A stretch of 64,000 nucleotides of DNA. Origin: Rhynchopus sp. YZ270_cl-10. Taxonomy: Eukaryota > Euglenozoa > Diplonemea > Diplonemida > Diplonemidae. This document shows, piece after piece, positions 21,760 through 32,500 of the stretch; within the stretch, counting starts at the first letter, position 1; each line of letters opens with the position of its first letter. Location: assembly GCA_964035575.1 (NCBI GenBank), contig OZ037876.1, forward strand, positions 620,001-684,000, given 5' to 3'. The position numbers and the translations under genes are program-made. The notes under the pieces are model-generated. The model searched no databases, was not told the DNA's origin, and saw nothing but the letters and a program-made list of their open reading frames with translations.

Positions 21760-21798
21760 AGTGCAAACGCCTCGCCGGGCACCGGAGGGCGTACACTG
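21760..21798 (+). repeat. Short hairpin repeat, AGTGCAAACGCC type
   Basis: Preceded by AAACTTGAC. AGTGCAAACGCCTCGCCGGG then CACCGGAGGGCGTACACT. AGTG/CACT and CGCC/GGCG pair and CCGG is self-complementary in the loop. Confidence 0.6.
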
Positions 21799-23271
21799 AG
21801 GGGGGGGGTGAAAATTTTTTTTCTTCTGAAAGATGAATATCTCCTGTTGTGCCAAAAATATACTCTGATTGCATCATCCATAAAAGGAGAATACAGTAAC
21901 ATCTTCGAGAAGGGAAACAAGGATTAAGCGGAGTAGGTACGGGGGACATGGAAAAGGAAGAGGAGGTCAGGAGAAATATACAGAAGCAAAAAGAAAAAAA
22001 AAACCTTACTGCCCCAGTAAACATCATTTTTTTTCTATTTTTCAAAAAAAAAAAAAAAAAAACTTCTTTTACTTCCCAACCTTTCTCAATAACTAGTGGT
22101 ACGTCTCACTTCTCCCTATTTCCTCATTCCTACGCCGTTATTTATCTCACACTCTCTCTTTCCCCCCCACCCTCCGTCCCCCCATTGAAACCCCATTTCG
22201 TTCTTAATTGATTTTTTTTTTCTTTTTTTTACTTTGTATTTTATATTTAGGCGGAAAAAAATGATAGTTAGGTACGACTCGTTTTTCTTTGCTTTCTTCC
22301 CCCCCTAGAGCTAATGATTTTTTTAATAGCCTTTTTTACACTCCTTTCTTGTTGACATGGGGGGAAGGGGAAGATAAATTGAATGAACAAAAAAGGAACG
22401 CGAATACTGCCCCATGGGGTGTTTAGAACCAGGCCTGATATCGCCTTTTCTTTTTTTAAAAGTGTCACCTCACCTTAACACTCACCTATTGATGGTGTTG
22501 CGGAGCACGGTTGGGTGAGTGAACGACGTGACACTTTTTACCCACAAAGTACTGAGCGTAAAAAAAAAATAAAAATAAAGGAGACTGCTTGCAGTGCGAT
22601 TAGTAAAGAGAAAGAAAAAAAAATGTAAGATCCTCAGAAAAAAGAAAAAAAAGAAAAAAAGACCAAGGTGCAGCGTGGGTGGCTCTTGCGAGAAAAAAAA
22701 AAAGCAAAAAATCGGTGTCTGGCTAAAAATAGAACATTTCCAGCTTATCCCTGTTGCCATGTACGTAAATACGTAGGGAATCTGCTCAATTATTTGGCGT
22801 CCCCAACATTAGTGATAACACATTTACACCACAGTACATATTTTTGCACAAATTACTCTTAAGTTTTTTTTAAAATTTTACTATTAAAAATGCAAGCTTG
22901 AGGTGCAAATAAGTACACGGTGTACTGGTTATGGGCATGCCAGTACTTTGACCGAACAGTTTTTTTGACCGGTCAACCTGAGAAAATATACGAAGGTTCT
23001 GCTGGAGACACAAAAAACTTAGTAAGTACTGATTTTTGTCTTGACCCGTCCACCGTGTCCTGATTTCGGGGAAGGAAAGAACTATTGTTCGCGGCCTACC
23101 CATGGCACCCTTATAACATCCCGTATGAGTGTTTCGTTTAATCTCTTGCACAAAAGGCGAGGGGGAAAAGAAAACTTGAAAAGATGAATCTGTCTCACAA
23201 CACCTTGGAGAGGTGATGCCAAAAGCAATGCCCAACGTAAGTGTAAGGAGAAAATAAAAAAAATGTTGAAA

Positions 23272-23305
23272 AGTGCAAACTCACCGTCCATCGAACGCAG
23301 GCACT
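23272..23305 (+). repeat. Short hairpin repeat, AGTGCAAACGCC type
   Basis: AGTGCAAACTCACCGTCC then ATCGAACGCAGGCACT. The AGTGC/GCACT stem is intact and CGCC has drifted. Confidence 0.6.
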
Positions 23306-23882
23306 GGTTCTCCGCATGGGTTATCGAACCCCAGAAAGAACAAATAAAGTCCATCAGCTGGGGAATGGCCTCCCCACTCAGGACACGACGACTGAAAATA
23401 AAGTTTTTGCTTTTTTTTTAAAAGAGAACCCTCAGGGTTTCCGCTACAATCCCAGTTTTCATTTTTCTAGTTTTTTTCAAAAAGCTCCCCAAATGAAGCT
23501 CTGATAAACCTTTAAGCCTCATGGGCGAGACCACCTTAAGAAAATAAGATTCGAAGGTTTGATGGGCCTCGGGGCGGGGGCGGGGGGCGGGGGGGTGGAA
23601 GGGGGGGAATGACACGCTCCTTCATTTTAAAACTGTATTTTTTTTTTTATTTTAGATTTTAGAAAAGTGAAAATCAATGTACAAACGTATAAGCAGACGT
23701 CGGCACTGGGTTTTTTAAAAAAAATTTCCCCAAGACAAAATGGAAAGTGGAAGAGGGGGAAACTGAGTCAGCAATCAACCTTTGGTAATGTGTTTCTACA
23801 CGAGGTGGAGGAACGTTTCCTATCCGTTATTTTGTGCAGGGCGGGTCAAGGCAAATATTTTTTTAAAAAAGGCAAAGCTTCT

Positions 23883-23917
23883 AAGATGAACTGAAACGTC
23901 TCACGCTCAGTCACCTT
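23883..23917 (+). repeat. Short hairpin repeat, CTAAGCC-type variant
   Basis: AAGATGAACTGAAACGTCTC then ACGCTCAGTCACCTT. CTGA pairs with TCAG and AAGATGA with TCACCTT. Confidence 0.6.
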
Positions 23918-25090
23918 TTTTTTTAAAAAAATTCGCCTTTACCCAACACAGGACCAGTCTCGCCCCCCTCTTCCCCCATCTTGTTGTATAGTTGTGACAC
24001 CAGGCAGCGCACTGATTGTTGCACACTAAATAATAATGTGCTGTGTGCTGAACCGTGGGTCGTGCTTAAAAAATGAATACTGAGTAAGCCTGCTTTTTTG
24101 GGGATAACAGTTTGAAAGCAGTACGTGCTGTTTCCATTTAAAAAAAAAAAAAAACGTAAACATCCGATGCCTTTTAAAGCAAGGATGTACCCCCTCCCCC
24201 TCTGCTACGCTCATTTGATGGGTGACACTTATCATCTGCCACTCCTTTCGTGCTCATCATTGCCTGCACAACGTTGTCAGGTCCAGGTGGAATAGCAAAA
24301 AAGCGGGAATGCATACTATTTATTATGATAACCCACCGTGGGATTTATGCACCCTACACCGTAGCCCATACTGTAGGTCACGCTGAACCTTTTGGAGCTA
24401 CATTTTGTTGTGATTATCCTCCCCCCAAAAAAGACAAGGCTTTGTTTGTACACTTATCCGGTGTAAAACTAAAACAGAAACTCTCTGAAGTTAAATGGAA
24501 GGGATATTCAGTATACATCTAACACCAAAGCGCTGCTCATGACTTTTTAGACAAATATTTTTCTAGAAGAAATCTTCAAATCTTCAAAAAGAAGAAGAGA
24601 AAAAAACTTAAAGGAGGAGAAGATGTGTGATGATTGAGAGTTCGATATTTTTAATAAGAACCACAGCAAAGCGACACAAAACAGGCTCAAAGAGCGAAAG
24701 GCGGTCGTAGCAGATGACAAAGGGAAGATGAAAAACATGCCTCACACAAGGGACACATTGCACACCTTCAAAATTTTCGTAAACAGCTGGGGAGGAAGAG
24801 GAGGGAAGAGAACTTAAAGGAGTTTTTTTTTTTCTTTTATTTTCGCTCAAAACAAGGGTGGGGAGATGGCCTCTTGAAGGCCGAACATATAAAAAAAAAA
24901 GAGAAAAGTTGGTCAGATCACCTAAAAATAGCAACCAGAGGGGGAAAAACTAGCCCTCCTCCTTTATTTTCTTCTTTTTTTGTTTGATATTATTATTTTT
25001 TTTATTCCGTTTTTTTCCGGATCAAAACGAACACACTCATCTCTTCAAACATAACTGCAGTACAGGAGGAGCCCCCATCTTCCCACCCCC

Positions 25091-26387
25091 CTATTTCACG
25101 GATGCTGACCGACTCATTGATGTGGTGGGTGACTCTTTTCTGTCGATTTGCTTCGGCTCGTGTTTGGGGCTTTCTTCTTCTTCTGGCTTCTTTTGACGCT
25201 TCGTGATGGAGTCCTTGCCCATGAAGTACTGATACAAGACACCTCCCAGAATTGTAAGTCCTGCACACAGGATGCCGACCCCCGAGGCGTGGTGTGTCCA
25301 CACGATACGGTTCACAATCAACGTCAAAAACTTATTTATGACCCCCAAAACCGTGAACGACGTTGGGTTCAGCGCCTTACGTGTGTTCAACCCAAAGAAC
25401 GAAATGGCCACCCCGACCACACAGGAAATGAAGACCGGGATAAAGACCTCACGCTCCCTCAGAAGGGTGAACGCCTTGGTGTCGAACGAGCCCTGTTTTG
25501 TTTTGTCGTATAAAAAAAAATGTTAGAATAGTGTAGTGCCTCAAGCACCACTTGCAATTTTTTTATTTGGGAAAAAAAACACATACCCCCGTAATGTTGA
25601 TATCACCTGTCGCGACCGACCCGATCGGGAAGAAGGCGAGCGCGATAGCGTTGTTGTAAAAGACAAGCCCCCAGCGTGTGAGGGACACATCTTCGACGAC
25701 CTTTTTGATGAGGATTGTGTCGATCGCCATGGCGAGCATGTAGAGGATCGCGTACATGTAGGCAGCCCACTTGAAGTCGGAGTCGGTCATGATGTAGACA
25801 ATAGAAGAGGCGACGATGAGCACCATCGACATCAGCGTCTTCACAGAGGGGACCGGGGTGCCCATGATCTTGATCTCGAGGAAGCACGTTATCAATGGCA
25901 CGCATGCACGCACAACAATGTATGTGTCCACATTCGCATGCTGCAGCAACTTCAGATTCGCCGCCACGCTAATGTAGAACATCACCACCGCAGGCAGAAA
26001 CTGCCACATCTTCGACCCCTCCAGCTGGTCCACCTCATCCACCTTGAACAGCCCAATCAACCACGCTATCAATGCAGAGAACCCAAACTGCAGTGCAGTC
26101 AGGTTCGCTCCGTACGAGTAGTGCAACTGTATGAAGTGTTGATTAGAGGGGGGAGGGAAAGGGAGGGAAAGGGGAGGGGTGAGACATACAAGCGCCCATT
26201 TGTTGATCACAACAAGCAGCCCCGCACTGATGGAGTACCCAACGGTCAAGAAAATGATGTACCCATACGCCTGGATTATTTCATTATACATCATGTGTAG
26301 GGAGGGGGGGGCGGTACGCTGTGGTACGCTGTTGTGGTGTGGGGGTGTCAAAATGGATGTAAACGAGACCAGACTTACAGTGGCCAT
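25091..26387 (-). CDS. TPT/SLC35-family membrane transporter (nucleotide-sugar or triose-phosphate type)
   Basis: Coding exons are about 26294-26190, 26126-25587 and 25492-25091. The introns are 63 and 94 bases with GTATGT donors and ACAG acceptors, and joining keeps phase 0. The start is uncertain. ATG 26294 gives MMYNEIIQAYGYIIFLTVGY and a complete first membrane helix. ATG 26387, either read through or joined by a short GTAAGT intron ending at CCACAG, adds about 11-31 residues. The product has about ten hydrophobic segments, the family INKWAL motif after helix 1, an ALQFGFSALIAWLIG helix, and near the end NPTSFTVLGVINKFLTLIVN followed by a Gly-rich helix ending GGVLYQYF, typical of Golgi GDP-mannose/UDP-sugar carriers. 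The C terminus is a polar cytosolic tail (KKPEEEESPKHEPKQ). The substrate cannot be read from sequence. The second intron carries a hairpin repeat. Confidence 0.85.
25512..25564 (+). repeat. T-tract-type hairpin repeat inside an intron of the transporter gene
   Basis: AAAAAAAAATGTTAGAATAG, then TGTAGTGCCTCAAGCACCAC and TTGCAATTTTTTT. It matches the TTGTTGGAGTAGTGTAGTTG-CCTC core. It sits between donor (25586) and acceptor (25493) and accounts for more than half of the intron. Confidence 0.7.
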
Positions 26388-27876
26388 TAGGAAAAAGGGA
26401 GTAATGCATAAAACAAAAGTCCAAAAGGCGGGTAAAGGGCGAGGGGGAACTTTTTTTTAAAGCAACGACGCCATCAGAAAGAACACCTGAAGGTAGCAGT
26501 GGGCTTCACTAGGACACATCATCCAATGTGTGAAATAAAGGCGAAGTGTGGTGAAAAGAGTTGAACGGTGATTGAGCCTCGCGGTTCAACCAATGCATTC
26601 AAAACAAAAAAAAGAAGCATAAATTGAGAAGAACTGAAAAAACCTAAAGAAGAAGAATACTAAAACAAAGCAAAAAAAAAAAAAAAAAATACCATCCATT
26701 CTACAAAAACGAATCTCATCTATTGGGGGGCCAGATGATTTAATTGGGGGACAAATTTTGCGCAAAAAAAAAAATCCTGAAAACATTCATTCGCCCAACT
26801 GATCTAAACAACATTTATCGGAAAGAGATCTTGTGCTTTTTTTTTCCATTGAACACAAAGCACCCTTATGTCTTTTGTAGACCAAGAAGCCAGCGCATGA
26901 TAGAAACAAGAATTTTCTTTTTTGGAGTGATACATTATTCGAAGTGTGACTGACACCTCCTCAAACCCCAACTGACCCCTGACGGGTCAACTGGCCTTAT
27001 CTAACAAAATATCAGTCCCAATATTCGCGTATTTTAACTCGCTCTGGGTCATTACCTCCTGCATTTTGCGCGTCCCACATAGAAATCTTGCAAAAAAATT
27101 CGCACATTTTTTTTTTTTGTTCATTGCAACAACAAAGTAGAGGTAACAATCGATGTAATCAATACAAAAGAAAACGTTTTTCGCTGATTTTCTTTTTTTT
27201 CCCTTTCTCTTCTTTGTTTCCCCCCCCCCCCCCCCCTATATTGCGTATCTTTACTCCAATCTGTGCAGTGGTCCCATGCTCGCATCCCTTTCGACGGCGA
27301 TAAGAAACCGCATCTGTCTCTCTGGGATTGTGGCACTGAAAAACTACTGCACAAGAACACCCCCATCCATCCAAGATAGCACACCAAACCTGACCAAAAA
27401 ATTTAAAAAAAATTAAAAAAAGCCCGAACCAAAGAAGTCCACAACCAAAACTGTGCAAACTCCCTCACCGAATGACCTAAGACACCGCTACTACTCCAGC
27501 ACGACGACTTTTAGTCAACTAAGGATGACCTTCACGCGAATGAAGCTGGAGTCTGCAGTTCATCTAATTTTGGACTACAAGGACTTTACGAGAGAGCAAA
27601 ACCTGGACAGTGTAGACTACTTGCATGTCAGTTGCACTAATCTAACAGATCAAAGAAAAAATGGGGAGGGGTTTGTAAGATGAACCTAAGCCACGTCTCA
27701 CCAATCAATTCCGGAAAATTAGGAAGTACATTCCGAACTTTTAGCGTGGCAGGATGGCTCAATGCGATAGGTATTGATCTTCTTAAAATTGTAGGAATTG
27801 TCAAGCTGTCATCTAAGCAACAGTTTTCTTCTCTTGACACGTTGCGAAAAAAAAAAAAAAAAAGTAATTGATACAC
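26388..27876. other. Spacer without recognisable genes
   Basis: A/T-rich; a C16-17 run at about 27220-27236 and a CTAAGCC-type hairpin remnant at about 27674-27705. No supported coding frame. Confidence 0.5.
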
Positions 27877-28788
27877 CATGGATGTACAAAGTACTTGATT
27901 ACTTTTTTTTTACTTTTTTTGGTGTACTTCAAGTACTTGATCGATTTAAAAAAAAAAGAAAAAAATATTTTTTTCTTGCTTCAAGTACTTTTTTTCCTTC
28001 AAGTACTTTCACTTTTTTTGTACTTGATTACTTTTTTTGTTGCATCAAGTACTTGAATTGGCAAAAAAAGCAAAAAAAATGGAAAAGTAAACCCCCCTCA
28101 CAGCTATTGTTTACATATTTTTATGTAAATAGTATTTGTGCATGTAAATAATACATGTAAATAATTTAAATGTAAATAGTACATGTAAATAATTATCACT
28201 CATGTATTGTTTACATTTTCCACACCTCCCCTGTAGGGTAACCGAAGGTGAAGTGAGGTATAGTATTGAAATTGATGTGGGTGTAGGGTCAATTTTACAA
28301 ACTCGGATTTTGTGAAAATTTTTGGCCGAAAATGGGCCCCACCTAGTGACCGGGCTCATATTTTCCAAAATTTAAGTGGTCAAAAAATTGTCCAATTTTC
28401 AACATCGACCCCACCATTTTCTGGACAGATTCCGGAAATTCCAAAAAATTGTGTTTTTGGTCACGAATCCGCACCCCGTCACCAAAAACCGGCAAAAAAA
28501 AGGGGGTGTAAATAAATAATTCGAATGTAAATAGTAATTGGATGTAAATAATAGCTGTGAATAATTATATGTAAACAATACCTGTATGTAAACAATAGTT
28601 GGGAGGGGGGTTTACTTGAATTTATTCAAGTACTTTTCCATTTTTTTGCCGAATCAAGTACTTGATGCAAAAAAAAAAGTAATCAAGTAAAAAAAAAAAA
28701 AAAAACGGGTCAAGTACTTGAAGTATCAAGTACTGGGGTTTTTCTACTTTTTTTTACTTTCTGGAAAAAAGTACTTTGTACATCCATG
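27877..28788. mobile_element. Large foldback element, about 910 bp, with multi-part inverted arms
   Basis: CATGGATGTACAAAGTACTT at 27877-27896 has a perfect complement at 28769-28788. Further in, many AAGTACTTGA units occur in both arms, then GTAAACCCCCCTC (28087-28099) mirrors 28603-28615 with CTATTGTTTACA adjoining in both arms. Inside that, TGTAAATA/TGTAAATAAT short tandem units flank both sides (28124-28215 and 28506-28600). The centre (about 28220-28505) has no inverted partner and resembles the interior of the TIR element at 15986-17175. No coding frame and no clear target duplication were found. It looks like a foldback or non-autonomous DNA transposon. Confidence 0.75.
28124..28215 (+). 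repeat. Short tandem TGTAAATA-type units, left arm of foldback
   Basis: Imperfect 10-13 base units TATGTAAATAGTA, TGCATGTAAATAATACA and similar. A partner block lies at 28506-28600. Not arranged as a telomere repeat array and not terminal. Confidence 0.65.
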
Positions 28789-29598
28789 ATACACTTCACC
28801 AAACAAAAAAAAATCCTCTTTTTGTGGTTCGTCCCCTTTCTAGAGGAAACAGAACTCGAAGGATTGGGGAAAAGGGGAAAAGGGAACCCTCAGAAAACCA
28901 GGAAAAAAAAAAATGACTTGAAATACAAAGCCCTCTCGTGACAGAGTGCCTTTTAAAAAAAAAGCCATACACACTGCATCAGGGGGGAGTTGACCCCGCC
29001 CCATTAACAAAAGATATACGAGCAGTGAAAGGTTTCACGGGAGAGGGGGGGAAATCATCGCTGGTGCGGTGAGGTGAAGGAAAATAAAGCAAAAAATGTT
29101 CAAAAAAATGACTAAAAAAAAGGGTCGTAACAAAACTACTCCAGCTTTAAGACGGAACACTAGCCTTCTACAAAATAAATGAAAAAAAACGGAACTGAAA
29201 AAACCAAAGCTGCGCGATTGTACACAAAAAACGGAATATAGGATTGCCACCTTGGACAAAAAAAATTTTTTTTGGGAGTTCTTTGGGTGTTCTCTCCTCA
29301 TTTTCTTTTTCTTTTTTGAAAACTTGGTTGGTATTAGTGTAGACACCCGATGAGCTCCACTATAATTTTTTTCTTTGCATAAAAACGAGTAGACATAATG
29401 GGAGAAACACATCTGAACCAAAATATGAGGAACAATAAAACGGGGCACGATAAACGCTAGGCGAGGAAGGCAGATAGAAAAAAAAAAAACAAAACACTCC
29501 TCTTTCTTCATGAAACACTCAAAAAACCCCAAAAAAAAAAAAATGATCAGATGAACCCAAAACGACCACGCCTAATCAATGCTTTCAATAAAAACACC
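28789..29598. other. Spacer downstream of the first kinase gene
   Basis: A/T-rich. Contains the T-tract hairpin at 29311 and a weak hairpin remnant at 29545-29585. No gene recognised. Confidence 0.5.
29311..29363 (+). repeat. T-tract hairpin repeat, short form, diverged
   Basis: CTTTTTTGAAAACTTGGTTG, GTATTAGTGTAGACACCC and GATGAGCTCCACT. Same class as 11911 and 12929 but older looking, having lost part of the central loop. Confidence 0.65.
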
Positions 29599-32500
29599 TC
29601 AGGCAATGGGGGTCCCAGGGCCCTCACTGGAACCCGAATGTTTGCAGGACCATTCGTGGGCATCGTCTTCCCCGGGGGTCTCTTCCTTTTCCTTGTCTTC
29701 TTTCTTTGCGGGAGATGTATCGCCCAATGGGGGGTTAGTTTCGAAGACTGCTGTCACGCTCTGGTGCACTGCGGGTGTGTCCATATCCATATCGATATCC
29801 AGAGAGACTGGAGACCCAGCAGGGGGTGACACTACCCCTGACATAAGACTGAACTGTGTGCCCATAGCCGGTGCAATGACCATGCTTCCAGGTGGTGGTG
29901 AGAGAGGTGGGCCTACACCTTCTGTCAGTGTCGCAACCTCGCTGAAGAGCGTCATCTGTGGAGGAAAATACAGTTGAGAAATACAAAAGTCTGACAGTGC
30001 GGTACAGGGGGCTGTACCTTACCCGGGTGGACCCCAACCCAATTAAGGTTTGCAGGTAAAGATGAAGCCTTGGTCACCTGAGAGATTCGATGACTTAGTG
30101 GAGAGCTTTAGCAAAGCTATGTTGGGTCTTTGGGGAAAAAAGTTTGGTGGCATTGGGTATAGTAAGCAATGTGTGAAGATAGAGGGCATACCTCGGGTCC
30201 CAGGAGCCCCGCTGCGGACGCACCCCTCGCAGGTTGTGCGTCTGCGAGCTGCAGCCACCGTTGCATGCACTCTGTGTCCATGCCTGTCCCGATGCCGCCA
30301 GCGTGGCGCCGCACCCCAGCGGCGCTGCTCTCCACCTCATCGGTCAGGGCATAGCTTTGCCCAGAGCCTGACGCAGCTTCCTTCATCCATTCTTGCTGCA
30401 ACAGTGTCTGTGGGGTTTTGAGTATGGAAATGCAGGTTGGAAAAAAAATTATGTGCGACATACCGTAGCGCAGGGACGTTCGTCAGGGTTTCTTTCAAAG
30501 CACATCTGCAAAAAGGCGCCGAGGGACCCCGAAATATCATCGGGAATGTTGTTAGGTGGCTCATTCGAATGGCTGACGTGGTACATCGCCATGAAGATGG
30601 AGTCGAATTCCCGCCATGGTGGCTTGCCTCTGTGGGGTTTGATATGAGTTGATTGGAATATGACAATGTGGTAGCAACATACCCGTTAATGGCTTCGACA
30701 GTGGTGCAGCCGACGGACCAGATGTCCGCCTTCGCGTTGTACCCATTGTTTTTGATGACTTCTGGCGCCATCCAGTAAGGTGATCCCACGCACGTCCCGG
30801 CGGCCTTTGTCTTGCTTGAGGCTTCCTTCGCACACCCAAAGTCTGCAAGCTTGACCCGCCCGTTCGCGTCCAGCAGCACATTCTCCCCCTTGATGTCTCT
30901 GTGGATGACACCCTTCGAGTGGAGGAACTCAAGGCCCTGAAGGATCTGCGCGACATATAGCTTCACAACGTCCTCCGAGAGACGCTCCGAGCACTTCTTG
31001 ACAAGGGATGTGAGCGACCCGCCGACGGCGTACTCCATGAAGATGTTGATCGCGTGGTTGCGTTCGTCCATGAAGAAGGCTTTGTATTCGATGACGTTTG
31101 GGTGGCGCAGCTTTTTGAGGAAGTCTACTTCGCGTTTGACTGCGAGGATCTCTTGTTTGACGTCGTCGCTGTTTACTTGCAGGTCTATTACCTTGACGGC
31201 GACGAGCTGGCCACCACGGAGCACACCAGTGTACACGGACCCGAAGGAGCCACGACCAAGCAGCTGCCCACGCACCCAGCCTTCGAAGATGGTGTCAGCC
31301 TCTGCCGCCTCCCCGTGGTCTTCATCTTGCACACCACGCATCTCGGTGCCGTGCACGCCAAGGTCCTCTTCCGCCGCAGGGGCGCAGATCTTATCAAAGT
31401 ACGCCCCCTCCTTAGTCCCAAGGTAGTACGGCATCGCGTACGTCTCCTTCAGTGCACGGAATCCGTCCAGCTCCTTCAGCCATTGAATCTGAAGCAAACG
31501 GAGGCGAAGCAGGTCAGGCTTCTCCCCAGCCTCGGCATCGCCATCCGAGGTGTACTGTCTCCGTCTGAGACCACCGATGTCAGTCTTCAGCTTCTTGAGA
31601 GAGGCCTGTCTGAAGGCTGTGCGCGACGCAAGGTCGGTGCCTTCCTCTGCATCCTCCGGCAGCGCTGTGTCCTTGTCGGTGTGTCGTCTGATGAGCTGGT
31701 GCACAACAACACAGAATATCAATCCAAGGAAGAGGATCGCAGACAGCCACCCTGGTTGATCGCGGCACGGCATCTCGTTCGCACCCATCTCCAGCCCAAC
31801 AGCAAAGGAAAGGAACACCGCCCAGACACCCATGCTCTGAAACAACACCCGATGGCGGTTCACATTGTAGAAGATAGACGGTGAAGACGCAGCTGCGACA
31901 GCGAGATAGGTCATCTGGATCGCAAGCGATAGGGCGAGCAGTGCCATCATGTCAGTGTGGAACACAGCCAGGCAGAGAACCTGCATCTGAAGAAGCACGA
32001 TGCGCGTCGCTTCAAATACACGTTTGTAGCGGATGTCCAGGTCATGTCTGTACGGGGGGTGGCCAAACGGTGTGGTCAGGTTCGACCCCGAATGGAAGCA
32101 TAAGAACGCCAGCAACAGGGTTGCCGTGCATGAGAAAAACATCAGTGTGTCGTGCGCAGTGCCCCAGCAGGTCACGTTGTCATCCGCAAGCATGACAAGC
32201 ACATTCGACTTGGGGTCCCTTCTGCAGGAGAAGGGGTGGGACAGGACCAACAGAAGTGGTATGTAAAAGAAGTTGCACAGCGCGCACATTGTTCTGTGGA
32301 CGTGGTAGAAACGTGCCATGCGTGTCTTCTGCAGATTCTCAAGAGAGGCGAGGAGGGACTTGAGGCGGAATCTGTTGCGCGGTTTAGACTCATCTGTTGC
32401 GCACCAGAGGGGAAGCCAGAGCAGCACCCAGACGTACACCAGGATGACACAAAGCGCGTACAATGTGTAAAAGGATTTGCCCTTTAAATCCATAAAAAAC

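Larger units (their letters stand above)
20548..25090. other. Spacer without recognisable genes
   Basis: Low-complexity A/T-rich DNA with homopolymer runs and hairpin repeats, the best listed separately. Weaker copies lie at about 23510-23540 and 24725-24770. The largest open frames are under 125 codons, phenylalanine- or lysine-rich, and unsupported. Confidence 0.55.

Noticed and set aside
27720-27790. Possible tRNA at a GGCAGGATGGCTCAATGCGA stretch
   Set aside because: Lacks a matching acceptor stem, anticodon arm and T-arm.
28124-28600. TGTAAATA units as a telomere or centromere array
   Set aside because: Units are few, imperfect and mirrored about a central segment, so they belong to a foldback element.
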